DNA from: Rhodobacteraceae bacterium EhC02
Lineage (GTDB): Bacteria > Pseudomonadota > Alphaproteobacteria > Rhodobacterales > Rhodobacteraceae
Assembly (NCBI GenBank): GCA_001650895.1
Contig: LXYH01000003.1
Coordinates: forward strand, 1 to 64,000
DNA length: 64,000 nucleotides
Reading direction: 5' to 3'
The translations under genes were made by a program, and so were the position numbers. Under the pieces are notes generated by a model, which worked only from the letters and a program-made list of their open reading frames with translations, made no database searches and was not told the DNA's origin. Shown here in pieces: positions 16,394-24,746 of this stretch (within the stretch, counting starts at the first letter, position 1; every line of letters starts with the position of its first letter).

Positions 16394-16846
16394 ATGATGA
16401 AATGGATCGACCTGCCGCCGGTCTGGCTGGCCGTGATGATCGCGCTGGCATGGGCGCAGGCGACATGGCTGCCGCTGGGCCTGAGCTTTGGTGGCGCATG
16501 GGCCGATTTCGCGGGCGGCATTCTTGTGGGCGGCGGGCTGATCCTGATGGTTCTGGCCCTCCACGAGATGCGCCGCGCGCGCACAACGGTGATCCCGCAC
16601 CGCGAGGCCGACAGGCTTGTGCAGTCGGGCATCTTCAGCCGTAGCCGCAACCCGATCTACCTGGGGGACATGCTGGTGCTGGCGGGGCTGATTCTGCGGC
16701 TTGATGCGGTGCTTGCGCTACCACTGGTGCCGGTATTCCTTGGCATACTGGAAAAGCGCTTCGTGATCCCCGAAGAAAACCGCCTCAGACGCAAATTCCG
16801 GGCCGATTTTGCCCGCTATTGCCAGAAAACCCGTCGATGGATTTGA
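16394..16846 (+). CDS. Isoprenylcysteine carboxyl methyltransferase-like membrane protein
   Basis: A 150-residue integral membrane protein of the ICMT/PEMT superfamily. Membrane segments are seen at about 8-27, 33-56 and 88-115. The SAM-binding region has the conserved SRNPIYLGD near residue 84 and the C-terminal EENRLRRKFRADFARYCQKT, which matches the E..L...F...Y pattern of the family. Bacterial members have mostly unknown methyl acceptors. It forms a unit with the MBL and rhodanese genes (7-base gap). Its stop lies inside a TTGACA. Confidence 0.82.
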   Translation: MMKWIDLPPVWLAVMIALAWAQATWLPLGLSFGGAWADFAGGILVGGGLILMVLALHEMRRARTTVIPHREADRLVQSGIFSRSRNPIYLGDMLVLAGLILRLDAVLALPLVPVFLGILEKRFVIPEENRLRRKFRADFARYCQKTRRWI

Positions 16847-16884
16847 CAGTCCGACGCAATAAGTGCATCGCAGGACCGATCTTC

Positions 16885-16914
16885 TTGTGAAATATTGTTG
16901 CGCCGCACTATAAC
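16885..16914 (+). promoter_or_regulatory. Probable pntA promoter
   Basis: TTGTGA and TATAAC are separated by 18 bases, 57 bases before the pntA start, in a locally AT-rich part of the 124-base gap. No terminator for the upstream unit is visible in this gap. Confidence 0.45.
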
Positions 16915-16970
16915 CAAGTTTCCGGTCCGGCAGGATCGGAGAAAGACCTGCGAAAAGGGGGACGCGAGAC

Positions 16971-18545
16971 GTGAAAATCGGTACGCCAAAGGAAATATTC
17001 GAGGGTGAAGCCCGTGTGGCCATGACCCCCGACTCTGCACTTCAGTTGCAGAAACTGGGCTATACCTGTGTGATCGAAGCCGGGGCGGGCGCCGCCGCTG
17101 GTTTCTCGGACAAGGCCTATCAGGATGCGGGCGTCGAAGTGGTCAAGACCGCTGCCGCCCTGTGGAAAGCCGCCGATGTGGTCGCCAAGGTGCGCCCGCC
17201 GTCAGAGGCTGAAGTCAAGCGGATGAACGAGGGGCAGACCCTCATCTCCTTCTTCTATCCGGTCGCCAACGAGGCGCTGATGAAGCAGGCTGCCGCCAAG
17301 GGCGCCAATGTCCTCGCGATGGACATGGTGCCGCGCATCAGCCGCGCGCAGAAGATGGACGCGCTGTCCTCGATGGCGAATATCGCAGGCTACCGCGCGG
17401 TGATCGAGGCGGGCAACAATTTCGGACGTTTCTTCACCGGCCAGATCACGGCGGCGGGCAAGGTGCCACCGGCCAAGGTGCTGGTGGTGGGTGCGGGTGT
17501 GGCCGGTCTGGCCGCGATCGGCACCGCGACGAGCCTTGGCGCCATCACCTATGCGTTCGACGTGCGTCCCGAAGTGGCCGAACAGGTGGAATCGATGGGC
17601 GCGCAGTTCGTCTATCTGGATTTCGCCGAAGCGGTGCAGGACGGTGCGGCGACCGGCGGCTATGCCGCGCCCTCTTCCCCCGAGTTCCGCGAGGCGCAAC
17701 TGGCAAAGTTCCGCGAACTGGCCCCCGACATGGACATCGTGATCACCACCGCGCTGATCCCCAACCGCGAGGCGCCCGAACTGTGGACGCCCGACATGGT
17801 TGCGGCGATGAAGCCGGGTTCCGTGATCGTGGACCTTGCTGCCGAGCGTGGCGGCAACTGCAAGCTGACGAAGATGGACGAGAAGATCGTGACCGACAAC
17901 GGTGTCACGATCATCGGCTATACCGACTTCCCCAGCCGGATGGCCGCGCAATCCTCTACGCTCTATGCCACGAACATCCGTCACATGATGACCGACCTGA
18001 CCCCCGAAAAGGACGGCCAGATCGTGCACAACATGGAGGATGACGTGATCCGTGGCGCGACGGTGACCTTCAACAAGGATGTCACCTTCCCGCCGCCGCC
18101 CCCCAAAGTGGCCGCCATCGCGGCGCAGAAGCCCAAGGAAAAAGCCAAGGAGCTGACGCCCGAGGAAAAGCGCGCGCAGGAAATCGCAGCCTTCAAGCAG
18201 CAGACCCGCAACCAGGTGACGCTGCTGGCGATCGGTGCCGTGCTTCTGCTGGCCGTGGGCCTTGTGGCGCCTGCCAGCTTCATGCAGCACTTCATCGTGT
18301 TCGTGCTGTCCGTGTTCATCGGCTTCCAGGTGATCTGGAACGTCGCGCACAGCCTGCACACACCGTTGATGGCCGTGACCAACGCGATCTCTTCGATCAT
18401 CATCCTGGGTGCGCTGATCCAGATCGGGTCGTCGTCGATCCTGATCACGCTGCTCGCGGCGCTGGGCATCTTCATGGCCGCGATCAACATCGTGGGCGGC
18501 TTCCTCGTGACACGGCGCATGCTCGCCATGTTCCAGAAATCCTAA
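16971..18545 (+). CDS. pntA: NAD(P) transhydrogenase subunit alpha
   Basis: A 524-residue subunit of the proton-pumping transhydrogenase, which uses the proton gradient to reduce NADP+ with NADH. The NAD-binding domain I (about 1-380) starts with MKIGTPKEIFEGEARVAMTP and has the nucleotide fold VLVVGAGVAGLAAIGTA near 170. A charged linker rich in Pro, Lys and Glu (about 365-408) leads to four membrane helices (about 409-524), so this is the undivided PntA of the enterobacterial type rather than the split PntAA/PntAB seen in some relatives. Start ATG? The codon is GTGAAAATCG preceded: the ATG-equivalent is GTG at 16971. pntB follows after 12 bases. Confidence 0.96.
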   Translation: MKIGTPKEIFEGEARVAMTPDSALQLQKLGYTCVIEAGAGAAAGFSDKAYQDAGVEVVKTAAALWKAADVVAKVRPPSEAEVKRMNEGQTLISFFYPVANEALMKQAAAKGANVLAMDMVPRISRAQKMDALSSMANIAGYRAVIEAGNNFGRFFTGQITAAGKVPPAKVLVVGAGVAGLAAIGTATSLGAITYAFDVRPEVAEQVESMGAQFVYLDFAEAVQDGAATGGYAAPSSPEFREAQLAKFRELAPDMDIVITTALIPNREAPELWTPDMVAAMKPGSVIVDLAAERGGNCKLTKMDEKIVTDNGVTIIGYTDFPSRMAAQSSTLYATNIRHMMTDLTPEKDGQIVHNMEDDVIRGATVTFNKDVTFPPPPPKVAAIAAQKPKEKAKELTPEEKRAQEIAAFKQQTRNQVTLLAIGAVLLLAVGLVAPASFMQHFIVFVLSVFIGFQVIWNVAHSLHTPLMAVTNAISSIIILGALIQIGSSSILITLLAALGIFMAAINIVGGFLVTRRMLAMFQKS

Positions 18546-18557
18546 GGAGCGAGCATC

Positions 18558-20054
18558 ATGGAATTCGGATTCACCATCGCGGCCTATGCCGTCGCGGCTG
18601 TTCTGTTCATCCTGTCGCTGGGCGGCCTGAGCGGTCAGGAAAGCGCCAAGCGGGCTGTCTGGTACGGGATCGTCGGCATGGCGATTGCCGTCGTGGCGAC
18701 CCTGATCGGACCGGGGCAGGGCCTTTGGGGCGCGTCGCTGGTGCTGATCGCGCTGGGTGCCGGCGTGGGCTATCAACTGGCCACGCGGGTGCAGATGACG
18801 CAGATGCCCGAGCTTGTGGCGATCATGCATTCGCTGGTCGGCCTGGCGGCGGTTTTCGTGGGCTTCAACGCGGACCTGATGATCAATGACGTGGCGGGCC
18901 TGTACGAAGGCGCCGGTCAGGTCATGGGCGCGGTCGGGCCGGACGGCTACAGCGCCATCGGTCTGCCGAAAGAGATCTACGAGGGGCTGTCGTCCTTCGG
19001 TCAGCTGATCGCCAAGAAAACCTCGGTCGAGATCGCGATCCTGCGGGTCGAACTGGTGCTTGGCATCTGGATCGGTGCCGTGACCTTCACCGGGTCGGTC
19101 ATCGCCTATGGCAAGCTGGCGGGCAAGGTCGACAGTTCGGCCAAGAAACTGCCGGGCGGTCATGTCCTGAACGCGGGCGCGGCGGCGCTGTCGCTGCTGC
19201 TGGCGATCATGTACATGAACGACGCAGGTAGCTGGACGCTGGTGCTGCTGGCCATTCTGGCGCTGTTCATCGGCTACCACCTGATCATGGGCATCGGCGG
19301 CGCGGACATGCCCGTCGTCGTGTCGATGCTGAACAGCTATTCCGGCTGGGCGGCGGCGGCCATCGGCTTCAGCCTTGGCAACGACCTGCTGATCGTGGTC
19401 GGCGCGCTTGTCGGCTCCTCCGGTGCGATCCTGTCCTATATCATGTGCAAGGCGATGAACCGTTCGTTCATCAGCGTGATCCTGGGCGGCTTCGGCGGCC
19501 CGGCAGGCGAGCAGATGAAGGTCGAGGGCGAGCAGATCGCCATCGACGTCGAAGGCGTCGCCACCGCGCTGGACGAGGCCGACAGCATCATCATCATCCC
19601 CGGCTACGGGATGGCGGTGGCGCAGGCCCAGCAAAGCGTGTCCGAACTGACCAAGCGCCTGCGCGCCAAGGGCAAGAACGTGCGTTTCGCGATCCATCCG
19701 GTGGCGGGCCGTCTGCCGGGGCACATGAACGTGCTTCTGGCCGAGGCCAAGGTGCCCTATGACATCGTTCTGGAAATGGACGAGATCAACGAGGACTTCC
19801 CGGATACGGATGTGGCCATCGTGATCGGGTCGAACGACATCGTGAACCCGGCCGCGCAGGACGATCCCAACAGCCCCATCGCCGGCATGCCGGTTCTGGA
19901 ATGCTGGAAGGCCAAGCAGGTGTTCGTGTCCAAGCGCGGGCAGGGCACCGGCTATTCCGGGATCGAGAACCCGCTGTTCTACAAGGAAAACACGCGGATG
20001 TTCTATGGCGATGCCAAGAAATCGCTGGACGAGCTGCTGACCAGGATCACCTGA
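18558..20054 (+). CDS. pntB: NAD(P) transhydrogenase subunit beta
   Basis: A 498-residue partner of PntA. The first 270 residues are membrane helices (start [20 protein letters not shown]), and the C-terminal domain III binds NADP(H), seen in [19 protein letters not shown] near 350, [20 protein letters not shown] near 378 and [20 protein letters not shown] near 420. The length and these blocks fit the family closely. The operon ends at the strong terminator 25 bases downstream. Confidence 0.97.
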   Translation: MEFGFTIAAYAVAAVLFILSLGGLSGQESAKRAVWYGIVGMAIAVVATLIGPGQGLWGASLVLIALGAGVGYQLATRVQMTQMPELVAIMHSLVGLAAVFVGFNADLMINDVAGLYEGAGQVMGAVGPDGYSAIGLPKEIYEGLSSFGQLIAKKTSVEIAILRVELVLGIWIGAVTFTGSVIAYGKLAGKVDSSAKKLPGGHVLNAGAAALSLLLAIMYMNDAGSWTLVLLAILALFIGYHLIMGIGGADMPVVVSMLNSYSGWAAAAIGFSLGNDLLIVVGALVGSSGAILSYIMCKAMNRSFISVILGGFGGPAGEQMKVEGEQIAIDVEGVATALDEADSIIIIPGYGMAVAQAQQSVSELTKRLRAKGKNVRFAIHPVAGRLPGHMNVLLAEAKVPYDIVLEMDEINEDFPDTDVAIVIGSNDIVNPAAQDDPNSPIAGMPVLECWKAKQVFVSKRGQGTGYSGIENPLFYKENTRMFYGDAKKSLDELLTRIT

Positions 20055-20078
20055 TCATCGGCACCGCCCGAAGACAGG

Positions 20079-20105
20079 AAAGGCGCCCTCCGGGGCGCCT
20101 TTTTT
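20079..20105 (+). terminator. Rho-independent terminator after pntAB
   Basis: 7-base arms GGCGCCC / GGGCGCC around a TCCG loop, flanked by AAA before and a six-base T run after. It is the clearest terminator in the window. Confidence 0.92.
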
Positions 20106-20240
20106 CGTTGTCAGGACATGGGTTTGCCCGATAAAGCGCCTCCGTATACAATCGTGTTCCGTAAATCTTTGATATAAAACAACTTTATCTTTAACTTCAT
20201 CGGGCAAGGATATAGAGTCGCCGCAACTCAGGAGTTTCCC

Positions 20241-21521
20241 ATGTCGCCCATTCAGGATCATCCGCTGCGCTATGAGCTGGCCAACGAGCTGCATGCGCGG
20301 CCGTTTCCCTCGATCGATGCGCCCGGTGCCGCGGTTTATCTTGCCATCAAGAAGCAGGAGGATGCGGCCAGCCGCGACCGCGGGGCCGATCTTGCGCATC
20401 TGACGGCCTTGCTGGACCGCTTCGGTGCGGCGCATCCCCAGCCCGGCGCCACGCATTACTTCGGCCAGATCGGGCGGCACATGCTGAAATGGGAAAGCCA
20501 CACCGAATTCGTGACCTACACGGCATTCACCGAAAGCCTGAGCAGCCGCGCCTTCGATCCCGCCGATTTCGAGGTGTTTCCCGCCGATTGGCTGGCGCAT
20601 GCGCCCGGTGTGCGCGTGACCTCGGCTCTCATCCGGATGGAGGAGGTGGGCGAGAAGCAGAACGTCATCGAAAAGCTGAACGACTGGTTCGTGCCCGAAA
20701 GCCTGGCGGTCAGCCGGGTGCTGGACGACAGCGCCATCGTGGCGGGCGATTTCCGCATCGATCCTGCGGGGCACATGCGCTTTGCCATTTTCGTCTCGCC
20801 GCATACCGGGGCGCGCCGTATCGGCCGCGTGGTGCAGCGCCTCTGCGAGATCGAGACCTACAAGGCCATGTCGATGCTGGCCTTCGCGCAGGTGAAATCC
20901 ATGTCATCGACGCTGGCGGCCATAGACGCGCAGCTGACGCAGCTGATGGATGACATGACGCGCAACGAAAAGCCCGCAGACCAGACCCTTGCGGGCCTAC
21001 TGGAAGTGTCGGCCATGCTGGAAAACAAGGTGGCGCGCGCGTCTTTCCGGTTCGGCGCCGCCGCCGCCTATGAGGCGATCGTGCACCAGCGGATCGAGGT
21101 GCTGCGCGAGGAACGTTTCGACGGGCGGCAGACCTTTTCGGAATTCATGATGCGCCGCTACGATCCCGCGATGCGGACGGTCAAGGCGTCGCAGGCGCGG
21201 CTGGCGGCCATGGCCGACCGGGCCATGCGGGCCGGTGAATTGCTGCGCACGCGGGTGGATGTGGAACGCTCGGCCCAGAACCAGAAGCTGCTGGAAAGCA
21301 TGAACATCCGCGCCGACATGCAGCTGCGCCTGCAAAAGACGGTCGAGGGGCTGTCGGTGGTGGCCATCAGCTACTACGCGGTGTCGCTGATGGCCTATGC
21401 GGTCTACCCGATTGCCGAGATGATGCAGATCAGCAAGGGCACATTGACGGCGGTGCTTATTCCGCCGGTAATGCTGTTGGTCTGGGCGCTTGTGCGCCGC
21501 GTGCAGAAGCATCTGCATTGA
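20241..21521 (+). CDS. DUF3422 family membrane protein
   Basis: A 426-residue protein of the DUF3422 family, recognised by the start HPLRYELANELHARPFP and the block FGQIGRHMLKWESHTEFVTY near residue 77. The C-terminal 60 residues contain two membrane helices (about 370-390 and 398-420), and the middle is largely helical, so it is a membrane-anchored cytoplasmic protein. No function is established for the family. The 135-base gap before it holds an AT-rich stretch (20157-20205) that probably contains its promoter, possibly TTGATA at 20169. Its 3' end overlaps the convergent thiosulfate transporter gene by 65 bases. Confidence 0.88.
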   Translation: MSPIQDHPLRYELANELHARPFPSIDAPGAAVYLAIKKQEDAASRDRGADLAHLTALLDRFGAAHPQPGATHYFGQIGRHMLKWESHTEFVTYTAFTESLSSRAFDPADFEVFPADWLAHAPGVRVTSALIRMEEVGEKQNVIEKLNDWFVPESLAVSRVLDDSAIVAGDFRIDPAGHMRFAIFVSPHTGARRIGRVVQRLCEIETYKAMSMLAFAQVKSMSSTLAAIDAQLTQLMDDMTRNEKPADQTLAGLLEVSAMLENKVARASFRFGAAAAYEAIVHQRIEVLREERFDGRQTFSEFMMRRYDPAMRTVKASQARLAAMADRAMRAGELLRTRVDVERSAQNQKLLESMNIRADMQLRLQKTVEGLSVVAISYYAVSLMAYAVYPIAEMMQISKGTLTAVLIPPVMLLVWALVRRVQKHLH

Positions 21522-22518
21522 TCAGGCGGTTGGCGATCAGACCGCCAGCCGCAATCGACGCAATCGCAAGGATCGCCGCAAGGGACAGGGTCGGGATGCC
21601 CGACAGGCCTGCGCCCACGGTGCAGCCTCCCGCCAGCACGCCACCCACACCCATCAGCGCCGCACCTGCCATGTAGCGGCCGGTTTCGCGCGGGCTGGAA
21701 AAGCTCTGCCACTGGAACTCGCGCCGGGCCAGGCTGCTGAGCAGGGCGCCCAGGGCCACGGCGCCGATTAGCGCGGCACCGAAGGTGGCCGAGATCGAGG
21801 TGGAGGCGACCGTGAAGAACAGCGCATCCGCCGCGGCCGAGGTGAAGGACAGGCTTTCCATCGCGATCGGGTCGAACTCGTCCAGCAGGACATAGCCGGT
21901 ACCGACCCAGCCCAAAGGCACCAGCGCCCCGATCAGCGCCGCCAGAACCAGCGTGCCGACACGGTTGCCCGAACGCAGGGCAAAGGCCAGGGCCGCGAGG
22001 GCGATCAGACCGGCCCACAGCAGCGGATTGCCGGGCAGGGCGGTGCTGTCCAGCGACAGGGTCACCGATCCCAGCGTGGTGCGGACCGGCGCCAGCACGC
22101 CCTTCAGCGTGGCATGGGCGACGACGGCAAAGACCACCAGCACAAGGGCGGCGCGCAGGTTGCCCGAACCGGTCAGCACCGTCAGGCGCGAGACGCAGCC
22201 GCGTGTCAGGACCATGCCCGCCCCGAAGATCAGACCGCCCGCCACGATGGCCAGCACCGGCAGGTCAGCGGCCATGAAGCGGTGATCGGCAAAGCCGATC
22301 CAGTCGGCCGCAACGGCAGCCTGCGTGCCCAGCACGGCCACGGCCAGTGCGGTCAGCCAGACGCCTGCGGCCTGCCGGCGATCATCGCCCAGGATCGAGC
22401 GGCGGAAACAGAAACGTGTGATCTGCGCCAGAACACCGAAGACCAGCCCGAGGGCGAGGGCGAAATAGACGGCCGCCTGGGGCGCGGTCAGGGACTCGAA
22501 ACCGAAGGATTCGAACAT
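21457..22518 (-). CDS. YeeE/YedE (TsuA-like) thiosulfate uptake family transporter
   Basis: A 353-residue protein with about nine to ten membrane helices of the YeeE/YedE family, which in characterised members takes up thiosulfate through a relay of conserved cysteines. The three expected cysteines are Cys37 (ITRFCFRRS), Cys108 (TRGCVSRLT) and Cys299 (AGGCTVGAG), spaced much as in the characterised YeeE. Start at 22518 (MFESFGFES) has GGAG 8 bases before it; the next upstream ATG is inside that ribosome site. The last 65 bases run antisense to the end of the DUF3422 gene. No TusA-like gene (yeeD) is adjacent. Confidence 0.88.
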   Translation of the reverse strand: MFESFGFESLTAPQAAVYFALALGLVFGVLAQITRFCFRRSILGDDRRQAAGVWLTALAVAVLGTQAAVAADWIGFADHRFMAADLPVLAIVAGGLIFGAGMVLTRGCVSRLTVLTGSGNLRAALVLVVFAVVAHATLKGVLAPVRTTLGSVTLSLDSTALPGNPLLWAGLIALAALAFALRSGNRVGTLVLAALIGALVPLGWVGTGYVLLDEFDPIAMESLSFTSAAADALFFTVASTSISATFGAALIGAVALGALLSSLARREFQWQSFSSPRETGRYMAGAALMGVGGVLAGGCTVGAGLSGIPTLSLAAILAIASIAAGGLIANRLINADASARGAQAPRPTALPAE

Positions 22519-22559
22519 GGGTATTCTCCGCAAACAGGAATTTTGTCCCAGATGCAGGC

Positions 22560-22627
22560 GTTCTGATTTATAATCAATAGGGTCGATATGCGGGAAACTG
22601 TTCTACATCAGAACATTTTTCTGATTT
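22560..22627. promoter_or_regulatory. Upstream region of the thiosulfate transporter with inverted repeats
   Basis: An AT-rich patch 42-109 bases ahead of the transporter start. It holds TGATT-TAT-AATCA (22564-22576), GTTCT-ACATC-AGAAC (22600-22614) and three TTCTGAT words in either orientation. On the minus strand TATAAA is a possible -10. These could be operator half-sites for a sulfur-responsive regulator; none is encoded nearby. Confidence 0.35.
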
Positions 22628-22678
22628 CTTGTGCTGTTGCAGCAAGATCGTTCGCCTTGTGCGCGCAGGCGAAACAGA

Positions 22679-22705
22679 ACGGCCCGCACCAATGATGCGG
22701 GCCGT
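22679..22705 (-). terminator. Terminator of the peptide transporter operon
   Basis: Perfect 10-base arms ACGGCCCGCA / TGCGGGCCGT around a 7-base loop, 33 bases after the last permease stop on the minus strand, followed by TTCTGTTTCG. Confidence 0.75.
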
Positions 22706-22737
22706 ATGCATGTTCTTTTTTCGCCCCTGTCAGGCGA

Positions 22738-23652
22738 TCAGCGTCCGCGGATGCGCGGGTCCAGCGCGTCGCGCAGACCATCGCCCAGGTAGTTGACGCT
22801 CAGCACCGTCAGCGAGATTGCCAGACCGGGCCAGAGCACCCGCTCGGGGTATTGCTGCATGTAGTCGACCGCGTCGAACAGCAGGCGGCCCCAGGTCGGG
22901 AAGTCGGGCGGAAAGCCCAGCCCCAGGAAGGACAGCGCGCTTTCGGTGATGATCGCATTGGCGATGCCCAGCGTGGCCGAGACCATGATGGGCGACATCA
23001 CGTTGGGCAGCACATGCCGCGTGATCATGCGGAAGTTGGTGGTCCCGATCGAGCGCGCCGCCAGCACGAATTCGCGTTCCTTCAGCGCCAGCACATCACC
23101 GCGCACGATCCGCGCGGTGGGCATCCAGCTGGTGATGCCGATGGCGGTCACGATCAGGATGAAGATGCCGGTCTCCGGTCCGAAAGCCGCGTTCAGCGGT
23201 TCGCGGAACAGCAGCACCATCACCAGAAGCAGCGGCAGCAGGGGCAGGGCCAGGAACAGGTCGGTGGTGCGCATCAGCAGGTTGTCCAGCCGCTTGAAAT
23301 ATCCTGCCAGCACCCCGATCAGGCTGCCCAGGAACAGCGCCAGCAGCATCGCGGTGATCCCCACCGAGACCGAGGTCTGCCCGCCCGCCATCATCCGCGC
23401 CAGCATGTCACGGCCCAGCTGGTCGGTGCCCAGGGGATGCGCCCATGACGGGTTCTGGTTGCGCGACCGGATGTCGATGAAGGTCGGGTCATAGGGCCAG
23501 AGCCATGGCCCGATGAAAACCGCCAGCACGATCACGAAAAACACGATGCCGCCGATCAGCGCGCCGCGATGGGTCTTGAACTGGTCCCAGATGTCGCGCC
23601 ATTGGCTGCGCGGCGGGGCAGAGGGCACCGGCTGGTTGATCAGCTCAGTCAT
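22738..23652 (-). CDS. Peptide ABC transporter permease (DppC/OppC type)
   Basis: A 304-residue inner-membrane permease with the DppC-type N-terminal helix (about 28-52), the periplasmic HPLGTDQLGRDMLARM segment near 70, and five further helices. The cytoplasmic EAA loop that contacts the ATPase reads AARSIGTTNFRMITRHVLPN near 195. ATG 23652 (MTELINQPVP) overlaps the end of the other permease gene by 8 bases; the longer frame adds a Met-rich stretch not typical of the family. It pairs with the DppB-type permease and the fused ATPase encoded on the opposite strand. Confidence 0.93.
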   Translation of the reverse strand: MTELINQPVPSAPPRSQWRDIWDQFKTHRGALIGGIVFFVIVLAVFIGPWLWPYDPTFIDIRSRNQNPSWAHPLGTDQLGRDMLARMMAGGQTSVSVGITAMLLALFLGSLIGVLAGYFKRLDNLLMRTTDLFLALPLLPLLLVMVLLFREPLNAAFGPETGIFILIVTAIGITSWMPTARIVRGDVLALKEREFVLAARSIGTTNFRMITRHVLPNVMSPIMVSATLGIANAIITESALSFLGLGFPPDFPTWGRLLFDAVDYMQQYPERVLWPGLAISLTVLSVNYLGDGLRDALDPRIRGR

Positions 23653-24652
23653 AGCGAATCCTCGGGTCCAGGATGCCGTAAAGGATATCGGCAATCAGGT
23701 TGAAGATGACGATCAGCAGCGCGAAGATGAAGGTCAGGGTCTGCACCATCGGCAGGTCATTGGCCTCGATCGCGGTGATCAGAAGCTGGCCGAGGCCGTT
23801 CACCTTGAAGACCTGTTCGGTGATGATCGCGCCGCCGAACACCTGGGGCACACCCAGGGCGATCACGGTGACCACCGGGATCATCGAGTTGCGCAGCACA
23901 TGCACCAGCACGACGGTCTTTTCGCCCAGGCCCTTGGCCCGCGCGGTGCGCACGTAGTCCTGGTTCAGGTTGTCCAGCATCGAGGCGCGCATGAAGCGGC
24001 TGATCTGGGCGGCGTTGTAAAGCGCCAGCACCATGACGGGCATGATCATCTGGCGTAGCTGGAAGACGAAGCTGTCCCAATCCGTCACCTTGTGCGTGGT
24101 GTCGTAGATCGAGGGGAACCAGCCCAGGTTGACCGAGAAGATCACGATCAGCAGCACGCCGGTAAAGAACGTCGGCACGGAAAAGCCCACCATCGACACG
24201 AATGTGCCGATCTGGTCGAAGGCCGAGTACTGCCGGTAGGCCGAATAGATCCCGATGGGCAGCGCGATCAGCACGCCCAGCACATAGGACATGCCCACCA
24301 CCCAGAGGGTCTGCGGCAGGCGCTGCACCACGATGTCCATCACCGGGCTGCGGGTCTGCCAGGACAGCACGCGCAGCTGACCCTCGGAAAAGGTAGTGCC
24401 GAAGATATGGTCGATCAGGACCTGCGGCTCTACCCAGAAGAACTGCACGATCCACTTGAAGAACTGGACGTGAACGGGGGCGCCCAGGCCCAGGGCCTCG
24501 CGCATCTTTTCCTTGACCTCTGGCGGCACCGTCAGGGGCACCTGGGCCATCGGATCACCCGGCGCCAGCTGGAGCAGCATGAAGATCACGAGTGAGATGA
24601 ACAGAAGGGTCGGGACGGCCAGAACCAGTCGCCGGATGGTAAAGGTCAGCAT
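23645..24652 (-). CDS. Peptide ABC transporter permease (DppB/OppB type)
   Basis: A 335-residue permease with six predicted helices. The first helix LVLAVPTLLFISLVIFMLLQ (about 9-28) and the following APGDP motif are hallmarks of DppB. The EAA loop is RTARAKGLGEKTVVLVHVLR near residue 236, and the C-terminus ILDPRIRYD is typical. It lies 94 bases after the binding-protein gene, with a strong hairpin between them, so it is probably made at a lower level than the binding protein. Confidence 0.94.
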   Translation of the reverse strand: MLTFTIRRLVLAVPTLLFISLVIFMLLQLAPGDPMAQVPLTVPPEVKEKMREALGLGAPVHVQFFKWIVQFFWVEPQVLIDHIFGTTFSEGQLRVLSWQTRSPVMDIVVQRLPQTLWVVGMSYVLGVLIALPIGIYSAYRQYSAFDQIGTFVSMVGFSVPTFFTGVLLIVIFSVNLGWFPSIYDTTHKVTDWDSFVFQLRQMIMPVMVLALYNAAQISRFMRASMLDNLNQDYVRTARAKGLGEKTVVLVHVLRNSMIPVVTVIALGVPQVFGGAIITEQVFKVNGLGQLLITAIEANDLPMVQTLTFIFALLIVIFNLIADILYGILDPRIRYD

Positions 24653-24697
24653 GGGCGGCGCCTTTGCGGGTCGCTGTGAGATCTACCGGAAAATCGA

Positions 24698-24729
24698 CGG
24701 CCCCGTTCCGCGCAATGGGAACGGGGCCG
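24698..24729 (-). other. Intercistronic stem-loop between binding protein and permease genes
   Basis: A 12-base perfect stem CGGCCCCGTTCC / GGAACGGGGCCG with an 8-base loop, followed on minus by TCGATTTTCC. A hairpin here commonly protects the upstream mRNA end or partly terminates, giving more binding protein than permease. That role is inferred from position. Confidence 0.65.
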
Positions 24730-24746
24730 CGATGTCAGGTGCTTGC

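Noticed and set aside
16843-16865. A consensus TTGACA overlapping the stop of the methyltransferase-like gene as pntA promoter
   Set aside because: No acceptable -10 lies 16-18 bases downstream; TTGTGA-18-TATAAC at 16885 is better placed.
16879-16898. ATCTTCTTGTGAAATATTG as a fourth copy of the gene-end repeat
   Set aside because: The spacing between CTTCTTG and AAATAT is 2 instead of 4 bases, the CC end is missing, and it overlaps the likely pntA promoter.
18096-18180. Break between separate PntAA and PntAB genes
   Set aside because: The frame is continuous through the linker and the membrane helices follow in the same ORF, so PntA is a single 524-residue protein.
17202-19724. An 840-codon open frame antisense to pntAB
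   Set aside because: pntA and pntB are unmistakable on the plus strand, and the minus frame is His/Asp/Gln-rich without recognisable motifs.
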